From NCBI RefSeq assembly GCF_021272185.1, contig NZ_JAJSEC010000013.1, forward strand, positions 1-64,000: a stretch of 64,000 nt of DNA. Reading direction: 5' to 3'. The position numbers and the translations under genes were made by a program. Positions within the stretch are counted from its first letter, which is position 1. Each line of letters opens with the position of its first letter. The notes below the pieces were generated by a model. It did not search any database, was not told where the DNA came from, and saw only the letters and a list, made by a program, of their open reading frames with translations. Positions 1 to 9,649 of this stretch are shown one piece after another. This DNA is from Roseivivax sp. GX 12232 (GTDB taxonomy: Bacteria; Pseudomonadota; Alphaproteobacteria; Rhodobacterales; Rhodobacteraceae).

Positions 1-66
1 CCGCCCCCCCTCACAACAAGAAACCCGGCCACCCCCAACGCGCCACCGCGCAGGCCTGACCGGGCC

Positions 67-108
67 TTAAATACTCTCGGGGGGTCCGGGGGGCAGACAG
101 CCCCCCGG
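67..108 (-). repeat. Extragenic hairpin plus CGAGAGTATTT motif after dctD
   Basis: Just downstream of dctD there is a perfect 9-bp stem (86-94 CCGGGGGGC, loop AGACA, 100-108 GCCCCCCGG). On the minus strand it is followed by CCCCCCGAGAGTATTTAA. A similar arrangement, hairpins followed by CTCCCGAGGTATTTTTGCC, lies after the methyltransferase gene at 60026, so this looks like a recurrent gene-end element. There is no clean U-tract, so termination is only inferred. The rest of bases 1-126 shows no gene. Confidence 0.5.
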
Positions 109-126
109 CCTCTCAATCAAGCGCAG

Positions 127-1464
<1,338 letters not shown>

Positions 1465-1471
1465 TGTTCTC

Positions 1472-3235
1472 TTATTCCGCGGCTTGAGTGTCTTCGGTCA
1501 TGATCGGCAGTTGCATCTCGAAAACGGCCCCACCGCCCTCGGCGTTCCGCGCGGTGAGCCGTCCGCCGAGGTCGCTGACGATCCCCGAGGAAATCGCCAG
1601 CCCCAGTCCGGTGCCGTCTCCGGGCTGCTTGGTGGTGTAGAATGGTTCGAACAGCGCATCGAGATCCTCGATGCCATGGCCGTTGTCGCGCACGCTCAGG
1701 GTCGCCGTCTCGCCATGGGCGAGCAGGATCTCAATCTCGGGGTTGCGCACCGATTTGGTCGCGTCGAGCGCGTTGCGCAAGAGGTTGATCAGCACCTGTT
1801 CGATGCGCATCCGGTCGCCCATGACATGCACCTTCTCGTCGGGCAGCACCCGGCTGATGCGCACCTGGCGGGCGCGGAGCTGCGGCTCCATCATCGCCAG
1901 CGCCGAGGTCACCGCCTCGCCCATCTCCACCGGCGAGAACTCCTCCTGGCCCTTGCGGGCATAGGATTTGAGCTGCCGGGTGATGGCGCCCATGCGTTCG
2001 ATCAGGTCGTCGATGCGGTGGAAGGCGCTGAGTGCCTCGTCGGGGCGGTTGCGGCGCAGCAGAAGCCGGGCGCCGGCGAGATAGGTCTTCATCGCGGCGA
2101 GCGGCTGGTTCAGCTCGTGGCTGACCGCCGCCGACATCTCGCCGAGGGCGGCAAGCTTGGAGCTTTGCGCCAGGGTCTGTTCGGCAACCGCGAGGTTTTC
2201 CTGCACGCGCTCGCGCTCGGCGATCTCGCGCTGGAGGCGCAGGTTGAGCTGGCGCAGCTCGCGGCTTTCGCGCTGGAAGAGCGCCATGCGCAGCGCGGTC
2301 TTTCGGCTGAGCGCGTAGAAGGCCAGCGCCGCGAGGAGCGCGAAGCCCATGATCTCGAGGGCGAGCACGGCGTTCACCCGCTCGCGCACGCTCTGGTAGG
2401 TGGTGAAGGAGGTGATCGACCAGCCCCGGAAGGGGATGCGCCCGTCGATCCGCATCACCGCCTGGCCGCCGACATAGGCGTCGGCGGGCAGCGCGGTCCA
2501 GTCGGTGGTGGCCTGGATCGCGCGCTCGATGGCGCTGTCGGGAGGCTGGCGCGCCAGCGCCGCCTCGACCGTCAGCCCGCGCCAGCGCGGCTCGGTCGCC
2601 AGGATGATCCGGCCTTCGCTGTCGGTGACCAGCACCGCGTCCGAGATGCCTGCCCAGGCGCGTTCGAACTTCGCCAGATCCGCCTCGACCACGATGACGC
2701 CAAGGGCGTTGCCCTGGCTCTCGACCCGGCGGGAATAGGTGAAGGTGTAATTGCCCACCTCGTTGGGGATCGAGGTGAAGACCGTCGAGGACGAGCGCAT
2801 GGCCTCCACGAAATAGGGCGCGTTGCGATGCGCCGCGCCGAGCCGGGCGCGGTCGGTCGCGGCCACGGTCCGGCCTTCCTCGTCGAGCAGCATGAGCGAG
2901 GCCGCGCCGATCTCCTCGACGAAGGAGATCAGCCGCTGGGTCGACTGGCTGTAGTCGTCGGTGTTGAGCGCGTTGATCAGTGCGGGGTCGCGCGCCAGAA
3001 GCTGCGGCACGATGGCGTTGCGGCGCAGCTCGGACAGGAGGTTGCCGCTGTAGAGCGCCAGGCGCAGCTCGGCGCGGTTGCGCGTGGTCTCGGTGAAACG
3101 ATCGGTCAGAAGCGCGTTCGTCACCCAGACGGTCGCCACCGCGGCGGCGAACAGGGCGACCAGCGCAGCGCGCACGCGCCACGACAATGGCCCGGGCCCG
3201 GGGCGGGATGTGTCTTCGGACGGCGTCTCCGACAT
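1472..3235 (-). CDS. dctB: DctB-like C4-dicarboxylate sensor histidine kinase
   Basis: Membrane sensor kinase, about 587 aa from the ATG at 3235 (MSETPSEDTS). An upstream GTG at 3268 is possible but has no ribosome-binding site. It has a first membrane helix at about residues 20-43, a periplasmic double-PDC type sensor region to about 280, a second helix (ALEIMGFALLAALAFYAL), a coiled coil, the H-box AVSHELNQPLAAM with the phosphorylated His, then the N box (NLLRNALDA) and G boxes (DNGHGIED, GTGLGLAI). This architecture is that of DctB, which senses C4-dicarboxylates and phosphorylates DctD, encoded directly downstream. No dctPQM transporter genes are inside the window. Confidence 0.87.
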   Translation of the reverse strand: MSETPSEDTSRPGPGPLSWRVRAALVALFAAAVATVWVTNALLTDRFTETTRNRAELRLALYSGNLLSELRRNAIVPQLLARDPALINALNTDDYSQSTQRLISFVEEIGAASLMLLDEEGRTVAATDRARLGAAHRNAPYFVEAMRSSSTVFTSIPNEVGNYTFTYSRRVESQGNALGVIVVEADLAKFERAWAGISDAVLVTDSEGRIILATEPRWRGLTVEAALARQPPDSAIERAIQATTDWTALPADAYVGGQAVMRIDGRIPFRGWSITSFTTYQSVRERVNAVLALEIMGFALLAALAFYALSRKTALRMALFQRESRELRQLNLRLQREIAERERVQENLAVAEQTLAQSSKLAALGEMSAAVSHELNQPLAAMKTYLAGARLLLRRNRPDEALSAFHRIDDLIERMGAITRQLKSYARKGQEEFSPVEMGEAVTSALAMMEPQLRARQVRISRVLPDEKVHVMGDRMRIEQVLINLLRNALDATKSVRNPEIEILLAHGETATLSVRDNGHGIEDLDALFEPFYTTKQPGDGTGLGLAISSGIVSDLGGRLTARNAEGGGAVFEMQLPIMTEDTQAAE

Positions 3236-3271
3236 GGATATGTCATAGGCCCCGAGAGGCCCCGCCACAAG

Positions 3272-3940
3272 TCAGGCGGCCGCCAGGGCCCCGCTGAGAT
3301 GGGCGAAAAGACGCTGACCGTCGGTGCCGCCATGGCCCGGATCGGCGGCGCGCTCGGGATGCGGCATCATGCCGAGCACCCGGCGGTTGGCCGAGAGGAT
3401 GCCCGCGATGTCGCGCTGCGAGCCGTTGGGATTGCGGCCGTAGCGGAAGGCCACGCGGCCCTCGCCCTCGAGCCGGTCCAGCGTCTCGGCATCGGCGTAA
3501 TAATTGCCGTCGTGATGGGCGATGGGGATCATGATCTCCTCGCCCGCGCCGTAGCCCCGGGTGAAGACGCTGTCGGTCTCGCCCACCAAAAGCGGCTCGG
3601 TGCGGCAGATGTATTTCAGCCCGGCGTTGCGCAGGAGCGCCCCGGGCAGGAGGCCGGTCTCGGTCAGGATCTGGAAGCCGTTGCAGGGTCCGAAGACATA
3701 ACCGCCCCGGCCCGCGTGATCGACCAGCGCCCGGCAGATCGGCGAATTGGCGGCGATGGCGCCGCAGCGCAGGTAATCGCCGTAGGAGAAGCCGCCCGGC
3801 ACGCCGACGATGTCGGTGCCCTCGGGCAGCGCGGTCTCCTTGTGCCAGACCATCTGGGTCTCGAAGCCCGCGGCGCGGAAGGCCTGCGCCAGGTCGCGGT
3901 CGCAGTTGGAGCCGGGGAAGACCAGGACGGCGGCGCGCAT
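3272..3940 (-). CDS. purQ: Phosphoribosylformylglycinamidine synthase, glutaminase subunit
   Basis: Class I glutamine amidotransferase (222 aa) that supplies ammonia to the PurL subunit for conversion of FGAR to FGAM in purine synthesis. N-terminal [12 protein letters not shown] is typical of PurQ. The nucleophile elbow is FGPCNGFQ and the catalytic His-Glu pair lies in MMPHPERA near the C-terminus. The ATG shares one base with the purS stop (TGATG), so the two are translationally coupled. The small-subunit form of FGAM synthase (PurS + PurQ + PurL) is confirmed by purS next door; purL is not in the window. Confidence 0.96.
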   Translation of the reverse strand: MRAAVLVFPGSNCDRDLAQAFRAAGFETQMVWHKETALPEGTDIVGVPGGFSYGDYLRCGAIAANSPICRALVDHAGRGGYVFGPCNGFQILTETGLLPGALLRNAGLKYICRTEPLLVGETDSVFTRGYGAGEEIMIPIAHHDGNYYADAETLDRLEGEGRVAFRYGRNPNGSQRDIAGILSANRRVLGMMPHPERAADPGHGGTDGQRLFAHLSGALAAA

Positions 3941-4170
3941 CACAGCACCTCGACCCGGTAGCTTTCGATCACCGTGTTGGCGAGCAGCTTCTCGCACATC
4001 TCGCCGACCTGCGCCTCGGTGGTGCCGGGGGCCAGGTCGAGCTCGATCACCTTGCCCTGGCGGACGCCCTCGACGCCCTCGAACCCCAGCGCGCCGAGCG
4101 CGTGGCGGACCGCCTCGCCCTGCGGGTCGAGAACGCCGTCCTTCAGCATCACATGAACCCGTGCCTTCAT
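3940..4170 (-). CDS. purS: Phosphoribosylformylglycinamidine synthase subunit PurS
   Basis: A 76-aa small subunit of the three-part FGAM synthase. It starts [20 protein letters not shown], the usual PurS opening, and keeps the family pattern [20 protein letters not shown] and the closing [13 protein letters not shown]. PurS dimers bridge PurQ and PurL and help form the ammonia channel. It lies between purC and purQ on the minus strand and overlaps purQ by one base, giving the common alphaproteobacterial order purC-purS-purQ. Confidence 0.95.
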   Translation of the reverse strand: MKARVHVMLKDGVLDPQGEAVRHALGALGFEGVEGVRQGKVIELDLAPGTTEAQVGEMCEKLLANTVIESYRVEVL

Positions 4171-4218
4171 CGCATCTGCCCCTTGTCGTTACCGCGCCGC
4201 CCCGGGCCCGGGCTTCTT

Positions 4219-4980
4219 TCAGTTGATCAGCGTCGGCTTGGTGACCGGCTGGTTGTTCTTGGGCATCACGCCCAGGCGCCGCGCCACCTCTGTGTAGGCA
4301 TCGGCCAGGTTGCCGAGATCGCGGCGGAACACGTCCTTGTCGAGCTTCTGCCCGGTCTCGATGTCCCAGAGCCGGCAGCTGTCGGGCGAGATCTCGTCGG
4401 CCACGATGAGCCGCTGGAAGTCGCCCTCGAAGACGCGGCCGATCTCGATCTTGAAGTCGACGAGCCGGATGCCGACCGCCATCATCACGCCCGAAAGGAA
4501 GTCGTTGACCCGGAGCGCGAGGCTCAGGATGTCGTCCATGTCCTGCTGGCTGGCCCAGCCGAAGGCGGCGATATGTTCCTCGGTGACCAGCGGATCGCCG
4601 AGCGCATCGTCCTTGTAGTAGTATTCCACCACCGGACGGGTGAGCGGCGTGCCCTCCTCCATGCCGAGGCGCTTGGCCATCGAGCCCGCCACCACGTTGC
4701 GCACCACCACCTCGAGGGGGATGATCTCGCAGGAGCGCACCAGCTGCTCGCGCATGTTCAGCCGCTCGATGAAATGGGTCGGCACGCCGATCTGGTTCAG
4801 CCCGGACATGAAGAACTCCGACAGGCGGTTGTTCAACACGCCCTTGCCGTCGATCACATCCTTCTTCTCGGCGTTGTAGGCGGTGGCGTCGTCCTTGAAA
4901 TACTGGACGATCGTGCCCGGGCGCGGGCCTTCGTAGAGAACCTTCGCCTTGCCTTCGTAGATCTTCTTGCGGCGTGCCAT
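4219..4980 (-). CDS. purC: SAICAR synthetase
   Basis: Phosphoribosylaminoimidazole-succinocarboxamide synthase, 253 aa, which joins CAIR and aspartate with ATP in purine synthesis. Start chosen at ATG 4980 ([13 protein letters not shown]), preceded by GGAAAGGGG; in-frame codons further up only extend into non-conserved sequence. Signatures seen are [12 protein letters not shown], the SAICAR synthetase motif [14 protein letters not shown]-like [14 protein letters not shown], and [10 protein letters not shown] with [12 protein letters not shown]. It heads the purC-purS-purQ group and is divergent from the zeta-subunit gene at 5151. Confidence 0.96.
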   Translation of the reverse strand: MARRKKIYEGKAKVLYEGPRPGTIVQYFKDDATAYNAEKKDVIDGKGVLNNRLSEFFMSGLNQIGVPTHFIERLNMREQLVRSCEIIPLEVVVRNVVAGSMAKRLGMEEGTPLTRPVVEYYYKDDALGDPLVTEEHIAAFGWASQQDMDDILSLALRVNDFLSGVMMAVGIRLVDFKIEIGRVFEGDFQRLIVADEISPDSCRLWDIETGQKLDKDVFRRDLGNLADAYTEVARRLGVMPKNNQPVTKPTLIN

Positions 4981-5150
4981 GCGGCCCCTTTCCCAAGATA
5001 CAGGAATCGGCACGGGGGAAGCCCCCGCGCCCGTTGCGCGACCTTTAGTCGAAGCCCCGAAAACCCGCAAGCTGCGCAGGCGCACGCTTGCCCGAAGCCC
5101 CTGATTGACCGTATCATAACCGAACAGACGCATTTGTCGGGAGGCCCGGA

Positions 5151-5465
5151 ATGACCACCTTCGACGACCGCGAAGCCGCGTTCGAGAATAAGTTCGCCCA
5201 CGATCAGGAAATGCTGTTTCGTGCAGAGGCCAGGCGCAACAAGCTTCTGGGGCTCTGGGCGGCGGAGCGCCTGGGCCTCTCGGGGCCCGAGGCGGAAGCC
5301 TATGCGCGCGACGTCATCAAGGCCGATTTCGCCCATGCCGGCCACGAGGACGTGTTGCGCAAGGTGGCCGACGATCTCGGCACCGGCTCCAGCGACGACG
5401 AGATCCGCGTGAAGATGCATGAGCTGCTGGCGCTGGCCAAGGCGCAGCTGATCGACGAGCATTGA
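5151..5465 (+). CDS. DUF1476 protein, F1Fo-ATPase zeta inhibitor subunit
   Basis: A 104-aa soluble helical protein with the DUF1476 pattern: [20 protein letters not shown], then [16 protein letters not shown]. In Paracoccus denitrificans this family is the zeta subunit, which inserts its N-terminal helix into F1 and blocks ATP hydrolysis, serving alphaproteobacteria in place of the epsilon/IF1 brake. The opening [11 protein letters not shown] is the inhibitory segment by homology. It has its own transcription unit, divergent from purC; a possible promoter (TTGCCC, then TATCAT near 5112) is visible but not strong. The Rhodobacterales-typical sequence helps place the organism. Confidence 0.92.
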   Translation: MTTFDDREAAFENKFAHDQEMLFRAEARRNKLLGLWAAERLGLSGPEAEAYARDVIKADFAHAGHEDVLRKVADDLGTGSSDDEIRVKMHELLALAKAQLIDEH

Positions 5466-5576
5466 ACCGGCCCTCCGGCTCATCATCTTCTTGAACATTA
5501 TGAATTTGCGTCATGGCGCGCCTTCGGGCATTGCGCGGGGACACCTTTCCCGCGACTCGCACGGAGACCGCCCGAC

Positions 5577-6596
5577 ATGTCCAATGCCCTGACCGACCTG
5601 CTGCAAAGCCGCGACTGGCTGCTCGCCGACGGGGCCACCGGGACCAATCTGTTCAACATGGGGCTCTCCTCGGGCGATGCGCCGGAGTTCTGGAACATCG
5701 ACGAGCCCGAGAAGATCCGCGCGCTCTACCGCGGTTCGGTCGACGCGGGATCGGACCTGTTTCTCACCAATTCCTTCGGCGCCAATGCTTCGCGGCTGAA
5801 GCTGCACGACGCCGCCCATCGCGCCCGCGAGCTGTCGCGGGTCTCGGCCGAGCTGGGCCGCGAGGTGGCCGATGCCTCGGGCCGCAAGGTCGTTGTCGCG
5901 GGCTCGGTCGGCCCCACCGGAGAGATCATGCAGCCCGTGGGCGAGCTGACCCATGAGGCCGCCGTGGAGATGTTCCACGAACAGGCCGAGGGCCTGAAGG
6001 AAGGCGGCGCCGACGTGCTCTGGGTCGAGACGATCAGCGCGCCCGAGGAGTTCCGCGCCGCCGCCGAGGCCTTCGCGCTGGCGGACATGCCCTGGTGCGG
6101 CACCATGAGCTTCGACACCGCCGGGCGCACCATGATGGGCGTCACCTCCGAGGATATGGTCAAGCTCGTCGAGGGGCTGCCGAACCCGCCGCTGGCCTTC
6201 GGGGCGAACTGCGGCGTCGGCGCCTCGGACCTCTTGCGCACCGTCCTGGGCTTCACCGCCGCGGGCCCGACTCGGCCCGTCGTGGCCAAGGGCAACGCCG
6301 GCATCCCGCGCTTCGAGGATGGCCACATCCACTACGACGGCACGCCGGACCTCATGGCCGAATACGCCGTGCTGGCCCGCGATTCCGGCGCCACGATCAT
6401 CGGCGGCTGCTGCGGCACCATGCCCGAGCACCTCGAGAAGATGCGCGCCGCGCTGGAGACCCGCCCCCGGGGCGAGCGTCCCTCGCTCGAGACCATCGCC
6501 GAGAAGATCGGCGGTTTCTCCTCCGAGAGCGACGGCACCGGCGAGAACGAAGGCGGCCAGCGCCGCGCCGGCGGACGCCGCCGCCGTCGGGGCTGA
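5577..6596 (+). CDS. bmt: Homocysteine S-methyltransferase module of split methionine synthase (Bmt-like)
   Basis: A 339-aa zinc-dependent homocysteine methyltransferase. Often annotated betaine-homocysteine methyltransferase, it corresponds to the Hcy-binding module of MetH. Seen: DGATGTNLF near the N-terminus and the three zinc cysteines in FGANCGVG and IGGCCGTMPE. The B12-binding protein lies 1.3 kb downstream, and the methyl-THF module and RamA-like activase are elsewhere in the window, matching the split MetH reported (as I recall) for Phaeobacter. The last residues, GGQRRAGGRRRRRG, form a basic tail outside the barrel, shared with two partner proteins. The sequence cannot settle whether betaine or methyl-B12 is the donor; context favours methyl-B12. 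Confidence 0.85.
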   Translation: MSNALTDLLQSRDWLLADGATGTNLFNMGLSSGDAPEFWNIDEPEKIRALYRGSVDAGSDLFLTNSFGANASRLKLHDAAHRARELSRVSAELGREVADASGRKVVVAGSVGPTGEIMQPVGELTHEAAVEMFHEQAEGLKEGGADVLWVETISAPEEFRAAAEAFALADMPWCGTMSFDTAGRTMMGVTSEDMVKLVEGLPNPPLAFGANCGVGASDLLRTVLGFTAAGPTRPVVAKGNAGIPRFEDGHIHYDGTPDLMAEYAVLARDSGATIIGGCCGTMPEHLEKMRAALETRPRGERPSLETIAEKIGGFSSESDGTGENEGGQRRAGGRRRRRG

Positions 6597-6601
6597 TGAC
6601 C

Positions 6602-7687
6602 CTAGAGAAGCGTCAGCTGATCGCCCGGCCGCGGCGGCGGGCGGAAGAGGTCGCAGCGCAGCGGCGGCACGCTCCGGTCGAGGCCGAGGCGCCGCGCCGC
6701 CAGCTTGAAGCGGCTGGCGATGATCTCGGCGTAATGGCCTTCGCCGCGCATCCGGTGGTGCCACTGGGCGGAATACTCCTTGCCGCCGTGCATCTCGCGC
6801 AGCCGCGCCATGACGCGGGCCGCGCGGTCGGGGTAATGGGTCTCGAGCCAGTCCTGCCAGAGCGGCGAGACCTCGCGCGGGAGCCGCAGCATGATCCAGC
6901 TGGCCGCATCCACGCCCGCCTCGGCGCCGGCCTCGAGGATCGCCTCGAGCTCGGGATCGGTCAGCGCCGGCACCACCGGAGAGACCATGAGCCGCACCGG
7001 GATGCCCGCCTCGCTGAGGCGCCGGACCGTCGCCAGCCGCCGCGCGGGCGCCGGCACCCGCGGCTCCATCCGGCGCGAGAGCTGCGCATCGAGCGTGGTC
7101 ACCGAGATGCCGACGCGGGTCAGCCCCTGGGCGGCCAGGTCGGACAGGATGTCGATGTCGCGCTCGATCAGCGTGCCCTTGGTCACGATGCCCACCGGGT
7201 GGCGGAAGTCGCGCAGCACCTCGAGCAGGCCGCGCATGACGCCCTGGTCGCGCTCGATCGGCTGGTAGGGGTCGGTGTTGGTGCCGATGGCGGTGGGCGC
7301 CACGCTGTAGCGCCGCGCGCGCAGCTCGCGGGCCAGGACCTCGGGCGCCTCGGGCCGGGCCACCAACCGGGTCTCGAAATCGAGCCCGGGCGAGAGCCCG
7401 AGGCAGGCGTGGCTCGGCCGCGCGAAACAATAGATGCAGCCGTGCTCGCAGCCCCGGTAGGGGTTGATCGTGCGGTCGAAGGGCAGATCGGGCGAGCGGG
7501 TGTAGTTGATCACGCTGCGCGGCGTCTCGACCGAGACCTCGGTGCGCAGGAGGCGCATCTCCTCGGGGATCTCCCAGCCGTCGTGGTCGTCGGCGCGGGA
7601 GAACCGTTCGAACCGCCCCGCGTCGCGGCTGGCGGCGCCGCGCCCGCGGCGGGCCTCGGGGGCGATATCGGTCTGGTGACGGCGCAT
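6602..7687 (-). CDS. PA0069-family (SplB-like) radical SAM protein
   Basis: Radical SAM enzyme of the PA0069/SplB-related group, 361 aa from ATG 7687 (MRRHQTDIAPEARRGRG). The iron-sulfur motif is CEHGCIYCF (CxxxCxxC), preceded by RTINPYRG; NTDPYQPIE and GIVTKGTLIERD are family signatures. The substrate is unknown; relatives resemble spore photoproduct lyase, hinting at DNA or RNA repair. A GTTC-N7-GTTC LexA box sits 13 bases upstream of this start (7700-7714), supporting DNA-damage control and arguing against the longer reading frame that begins at 7831. It is convergent with bmt, with only 5 bases between the stops. Confidence 0.85.
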   Translation of the reverse strand: MRRHQTDIAPEARRGRGAASRDAGRFERFSRADDHDGWEIPEEMRLLRTEVSVETPRSVINYTRSPDLPFDRTINPYRGCEHGCIYCFARPSHACLGLSPGLDFETRLVARPEAPEVLARELRARRYSVAPTAIGTNTDPYQPIERDQGVMRGLLEVLRDFRHPVGIVTKGTLIERDIDILSDLAAQGLTRVGISVTTLDAQLSRRMEPRVPAPARRLATVRRLSEAGIPVRLMVSPVVPALTDPELEAILEAGAEAGVDAASWIMLRLPREVSPLWQDWLETHYPDRAARVMARLREMHGGKEYSAQWHHRMRGEGHYAEIIASRFKLAARRLGLDRSVPPLRCDLFRPPPRPGDQLTLL

Positions 7688-7699
7688 GCCGTCAGAATA

Positions 7700-7714
7700 G
7701 AACGGAAGAAGAAC
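7700..7714 (-). promoter_or_regulatory. LexA (SOS) box upstream of the radical SAM gene
   Basis: On the minus strand the sequence reads GTTCTTCTTCCGTTC, an exact match to the alphaproteobacterial LexA site GTTC-N7-GTTC. It lies 13-27 bases upstream of the start codon at 7687. One or two chance matches are expected in 64 kb, but this one is intergenic and directly before a repair-like gene. Confidence 0.65.
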
Positions 7715-7872
7715 ATTCACAAGCGCCCCCGCAGGGACCCGAGCCGCGCGCATCGCGCGTCGGTCGCGGGACGGCGCATGTCGCAATCCGGCGATTGCTG
7801 TGCGGTGAAAAGCCACATAGCTGCCGATCAAGGCGGCGCCCGTGACGGCGCCCGAACCAGAGGACGTGCCTA

Positions 7873-8577
<705 letters not shown>

Positions 8578-8611
8578 TCCGCCAAAGGCGGGTGACCTTC
8601 CGTCACATCGG

Positions 8612-8639
8612 GCCCCCTCTCGCGCCGAGGGGGCTTTTT
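8612..8639 (+). terminator. Rho-independent terminator after the corrinoid protein gene
   Basis: Perfect 8-bp stem GCCCCCTC / GAGGGGGC (8612-8619 and 8627-8634) with a 7-base loop, followed directly by TTTTT. It sits 35 bases after the stop codon at 8577. Confidence 0.92.
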
Positions 8640-8685
8640 CTTTCCACGACTGTGCCCCATATTATTGGCAGGGAAAGGAGAAATC

Positions 8686-8859
8686 ATGCCCGTGACATCC
8701 TTCGCACTCACAATCCTTCTGGTCGTGGCCGCAGCGGCGCTGACCGTCTGGGCCATGAGCGCGTTCGGCGTCCTGGCGGTGATGCCCGTCCTGCTGGTGG
8801 TAGCGCTCATCGCGCGCTGGGGGCTTGGACATGTCCCCTATGACGACAGCCACACCTGA
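8686..8859 (+). CDS. Small two-helix membrane protein upstream of DUF1638
   Basis: A 57-aa protein starting at ATG 8686 after a clear AAAGGAG (8674-8680). It is almost entirely hydrophobic: a helix from about residue 5 to 22 (SFALTILLVVAAAALTVWAM) and a second from about 28 to 45, ending in the soluble tail RWGLGHVPYDDSHT. It overlaps the start of the DUF1638 gene by about 29 bases, so the two are translationally coupled. I do not recognise a family. The link to DUF1638 and the upstream corrinoid gene suggests a small membrane partner, but nothing in the sequence proves a function. Confidence 0.7.
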   Translation: MPVTSFALTILLVVAAAALTVWAMSAFGVLAVMPVLLVVALIARWGLGHVPYDDSHT

Positions 8860-9499
8860 CGACGCCACGCTTCGCGACAAGGGCTACGCCGAGGACGGCT
8901 CCGGCCGCATCCTGCTGATCGCCTGCGGGGCGCTCGCGCGGGAAATCCTCGACCTACGCGCCGCCAATGGCTGGGATCACCTCGATCTCACCTGCCTGCC
9001 CGCGATCCTGCACAACACGCCCGAGAAGATCACCCCCGCCGTGCGCCAGGCCGTCGAGAAGGCGCGCGGGGACTACGCGCGCATCTACGTGGTCTACGGC
9101 GACTGCGGCACCGGTGGCGGGCTGGCGGCGGCCTGCGCGGAGATGGGCGTGGAGATGGTGCCCGGCCCCCATTGCTACAGCTTCTTCGAGGGCAACGCGG
9201 CGTTCGCCGCCCGCGAGGAATGCACCGCCTTCTACCTCACCGATTTCCTCGTGCGCCAGTTCGAGGCCTTCGTCTGGCGCCCGCTCGGCCTCGACCGCCA
9301 CCCCGAGCTGCGCGAGATGTATTTCGGCAATTACGAGACGCTGGTCTACCAGGCCCAGACCGACGACCCGGCGCTGACCGAGCGCGCCCGCGACTGCGCC
9401 GCGCGCCTTGGGCTCGCCTTCGAGCGGCGGATGACCGGCTACGGCGACCTCGGCGCGACGCTGGCCTCCTGGGCGGAAAGCGGCACGGCGCGGGGGTGA
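8831..9499 (+). CDS. DUF1638 protein, associated with corrinoid methyltransferases
   Basis: A DUF1638 protein of about 222 aa. The start could be ATG 8831 (MSPMTTATPDD), ATG 8840 or TTG 8825; all overlap the small membrane gene. Recognisable pieces are LLIACGALAREI, VYGDCGTGGGLA and GPHCYSFFEG, whose conserved Cys and His could bind a metal. Biochemistry is unknown. The family is repeatedly found beside corrinoid proteins and methyltransferases in methylotrophic organisms, and here it follows the B12-binding protein, so a role in corrinoid-dependent methyl transfer is inferred. It is separated from that gene by a terminator and therefore has its own promoter. Confidence 0.8.
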   Translation: MSPMTTATPDDATLRDKGYAEDGSGRILLIACGALAREILDLRAANGWDHLDLTCLPAILHNTPEKITPAVRQAVEKARGDYARIYVVYGDCGTGGGLAAACAEMGVEMVPGPHCYSFFEGNAAFAAREECTAFYLTDFLVRQFEAFVWRPLGLDRHPELREMYFGNYETLVYQAQTDDPALTERARDCAARLGLAFERRMTGYGDLGATLASWAESGTARG

Positions 9500-9649
9500 C
9501 TCTGCCGCCTGCTGTGCCGGGAGGCGGCGGGTGAGAGGGGCTGGGAGGCGGTCGGCACGGGGACTCAAGAGCTGAGAAAAGTGCCGCGCGTCCCGAGAGC
9601 CCAGGCCTTCGATGACCTCGCGCCCTGCCCCGTTTGTCCGCCTGACCCG

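Noticed and set aside
1484-3961. 825-codon plus-strand frame opposite dctB and purQ
   Set aside because: Shadow frame in GC-rich DNA: no domain, His/Arg/Gly-rich composition, and it lies antisense to well-supported genes.
5466-5576. Possible SAM or SAH riboswitch before the homocysteine methyltransferase gene
   Set aside because: Only short GC-rich pairings; none of the SAM-II, SAM/SAH or SAH core motifs was recognised.
7688-7872. Possible cobalamin riboswitch before the corrinoid protein gene
   Set aside because: No B12-box or other conserved cobalamin riboswitch elements could be found, and the region is short.
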